Positions 62,145 to 64,000 of a stretch of DNA of 64,000 bases are shown piece after piece. The position numbers and the translations under genes were made by a program. Where the stretch lies: NCBI GenBank assembly GCA_905221605.1, contig CAJNDS010002119.1, forward strand, positions 434,001-498,000, read 5' to 3'. The stretch comes from Symbiodinium natans. Its lineage: Eukaryota; Sar; Dinophyceae; Suessiales; Symbiodiniaceae. The notes below the pieces were generated by a model. It saw nothing but the letters and a program-made list of their open reading frames with translations. It ran no database searches and had not been told where the DNA came from. The stretch's first letter is position 1; each line of letters begins with the position of its first letter.

Positions 62145-62654
62145 ATGGCGATTCAATTACTTATAATTACTTGCAAGCATTTGGATGTTGCTTCCTACGC
62201 ATGGAACAGGCATGGACACGTCATAAAGAAAGTTGATGCTTCGACGTCGACTTTCACACATGTATTTCGAAAACACACTGGCATGGCAAACGATACGAAC
62301 CACCCTTGCTTGGCCTGCTGTTTCAACAGCTTTATGCACCTCGTGCTGCACAGAAGCACTAAAGGGAAGACAATTCTGACCTACAGATTCGGCTTGCGTT
62401 CAGTTCCAGGAGATATTTTGTTGCCTGGCATGTTTTCGCCTCAGCCTAGAAAAAAGCCGCGTACCACCGGCCCACACTTGACGGAAGCGGAAGCCGTTGC
62501 TCCTGTCGCCCCGGTGCCAGGTTCCGTACCACACTATCCCTCAGGTGCAGTGGGGCACGTGGCACTTGCCAGCCTTTCCGTTTTGAGTTGGAGCTTCCGG
62601 CTACATTGGAGTTGGGGGGAGGAGTTGGTGGAGGGTTCAGCATGGCGTTTTTGA
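62145..62654 (+). CDS. Hypothetical ORF, 169 residues
   Basis: From the ATG at 62145 the frame is open to a TGA at 62654. The composition is ordinary (MAIQLLIITCKHLDVASYAW at the start, CLACCFNSFMHLVLH in the middle). A basic patch (PRKKPR) near residue 108 could act as a nuclear signal. The C-terminal part is proline/alanine-rich and may be read-through of an intron. An acceptor-like CAAACAG lies just before the start after a GT array, so it may be an internal exon rather than a complete gene. No family was recognised. Confidence 0.35.
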   Translation: MAIQLLIITCKHLDVASYAWNRHGHVIKKVDASTSTFTHVFRKHTGMANDTNHPCLACCFNSFMHLVLHRSTKGKTILTYRFGLRSVPGDILLPGMFSPQPRKKPRTTGPHLTEAEAVAPVAPVPGSVPHYPSGAVGHVALASLSVLSWSFRLHWSWGEELVEGSAWRF

Positions 62655-64000
62655 GCGCTGAATGCCTAAGCGTCAAGCTCGTGAATTGGGCATTCCGTGA
62701 GCAAGGGGATTTAGGGATGTTTCGGGTATGTGCGCACAATGAAATCCTCAACGACCGAACGACCCCCAACAGAACCAAAAGTCCGGAATGTGAGAAGCTA
62801 AACTCCCCCTGTGCTCCACCCCGACAGACGAAGCGAGGCCGGTGTTCCGTGTCTCCCCTGCTGAAAGCTGCGGGGTCCGGGAAGGCGCGCCTTGGAATTA
62901 GGATTTCGTACGGCATCCATGGCACTTCATGGTTGATTCATGGGTTCCGGGAAACTTTGTGCAATTTCGGTTTTCCCGTGTAGACGCTATCGTCACATCG
63001 CAGGCTCAAAATACTGGTCTTGAGCATGCACAGCGTGGGTGCCCTGTACAGTATGATGCGCGGCGTCAAGTTGGTACTTCCAGCGATTTCTTAGTGGTTG
63101 CCGCCTGGCTTGGCCATCCTAAACCACGACGTCTACAGTCTAGCTAGTGATTCGCGAGTTGAGTTGCACGACTTTAGACTTTTTTTCCTCGCTTACTCTC
63201 GCCCACTGCGCCCCTAGGTGTTTGTGTATATTTGCATGGACTGCCTGAATGCGCGGCGTCTGCTTAGAACTGCGTATTGCAAGCATTGCAGCGATGTTCA
63301 GGTGCCAAGAGGCTTATAGCAGAATCACAGCTCACGGCCAGACAACAACAAAACGCAGAAGCAGCAATGCAACTTCGAGATTCATGAGGTTGATACTTCG
63401 CTGGCGGACGAGTTGATATGTCTAGATCGACTTCTCTGGTGCTGCAGTTCTCCTTCCGTGCATCGGACCGCCCTGAGGCTGAATCGATCAAAGTGTTGCT
63501 CGAAGCCGCAACCTGAGCTTCCCCATCATTGGGATTGCAAAGTCAAAAGAACCATGTAATATCTTGGAAAGAGGAATAGTGCGTAAAGGCCCAAACCCAG
63601 GCGAGTCCTTACTTTAGCTCGCGTGAAGTGCAGTGGCGGAGCAAGAAGAACAGCGATTCTAAGCTCGTGAAATGCATGCCTTTCCCCACGTAAACTCGGT
63701 AACCGTAGCGAGCGTTGCTGCGATCCAAGGACTAGCCCCCCACAAACCGAAAGCGCCAGGAAAGCGTAAGAGAGCAGAATTGAAGAAACGGCAAAGGGAA
63801 GGGTTCACTCTGCAATCACATCGGAAGGCAGGCTCGTGTATCTGTAAGGGGTGAAGGTCCCCAGAGATATATTATCCCTGCCGAATGAGTCAGAGTGCAC
63901 AGTGGCGACGAGGGTCCCGCAACCCTGAAATATGAAGATTTGTCGCAAAGCCTTCAGATTGCAGCCTACCAGCCCTAGCCTCAAGGCTCAAGGCTCAAGG
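62655..64000. other. No gene resolved at the right end
   Basis: Frames up to 131 codons are open without recognisable domains. The last bases repeat AAGGCTC three times. Nothing else is supported. Confidence 0.4.

Noticed and set aside
63955-64000. Repeated GGCTCAAGG at the right end as a dinoflagellate spliced-leader relic
   Set aside because: Only the last few bases resemble the leader end. The diagnostic preceding part (CCATTTTGG) is absent, and the motif repeats as a simple heptamer.

Overview
The window looks like nuclear DNA of a complex alga, most likely a dinoflagellate. The reasons are TTTAGGG-type telomere heptamers scattered through the interior, microsatellites and homopolymer runs everywhere, introns far longer than exons, and a Merlin/ISXO2-like transposase. 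No bacterial layout (operons, ribosome binding sites) is visible. TTTAGGG is also the telomere unit of plants and some other algae, so the assignment is an inference. No rRNA or tRNA gene, CRISPR array or clear promoter was seen.

Bases 1-9540 are repeat-rich. They hold a transposase ORF (9-695), an unrecognised acidic ORF (1088-1690), telomere-like tracts in opposing orientations (2186-2742), a satellite of about 149 bp (3464-4470), a broken glycosyltransferase-like gene (4735-5756), and an AT-rich composite element bounded by inverted poly-C/poly-G ends (5757-8022) that contains a long foldback hairpin.

Bases 9551-57709 carry the main content: about 80 small plus-strand exons, mostly 25-120 nt, hidden in large introns. 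I found them by reading for protein-like stretches bounded by AG and GT whose splice phases agree. Read in order they give a signal peptide, a long extracellular region with N-glycosylation sequons, cysteine-rich GCC2/GCC3 (ephrin-receptor-like) modules around 24.4-27.1 kb, many transmembrane segments from 27.8 to 39.0 and at 41.8 kb, and cytoplasmic, partly coiled-coil exons from 44.2 to 57.7 kb. The simplest reading is one very large receptor-like membrane protein gene, although a gene boundary inside the set cannot be excluded. A cysteine-rich ORF at 19288-19698 is either an alternative last exon, giving a secreted form, or a small nested gene.

The introns hold long TATG and GT arrays, a perfect 677-bp tandem duplication, a GGAGGGCGC minisatellite inside an inverted pair of G-rich ends, and a palindromic satellite (50.6-52.8 kb) interrupted by a poly-G-led repeat module that recurs at 28.3 kb. 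Bases 57.7-64 kb hold a telomere-like array (61720-61829), a candidate last exon (59857-59903) and one hypothetical ORF (62145-62654). The rest of that end is unresolved.

All exon borders were read by eye. Transcript data would be needed to fix them.
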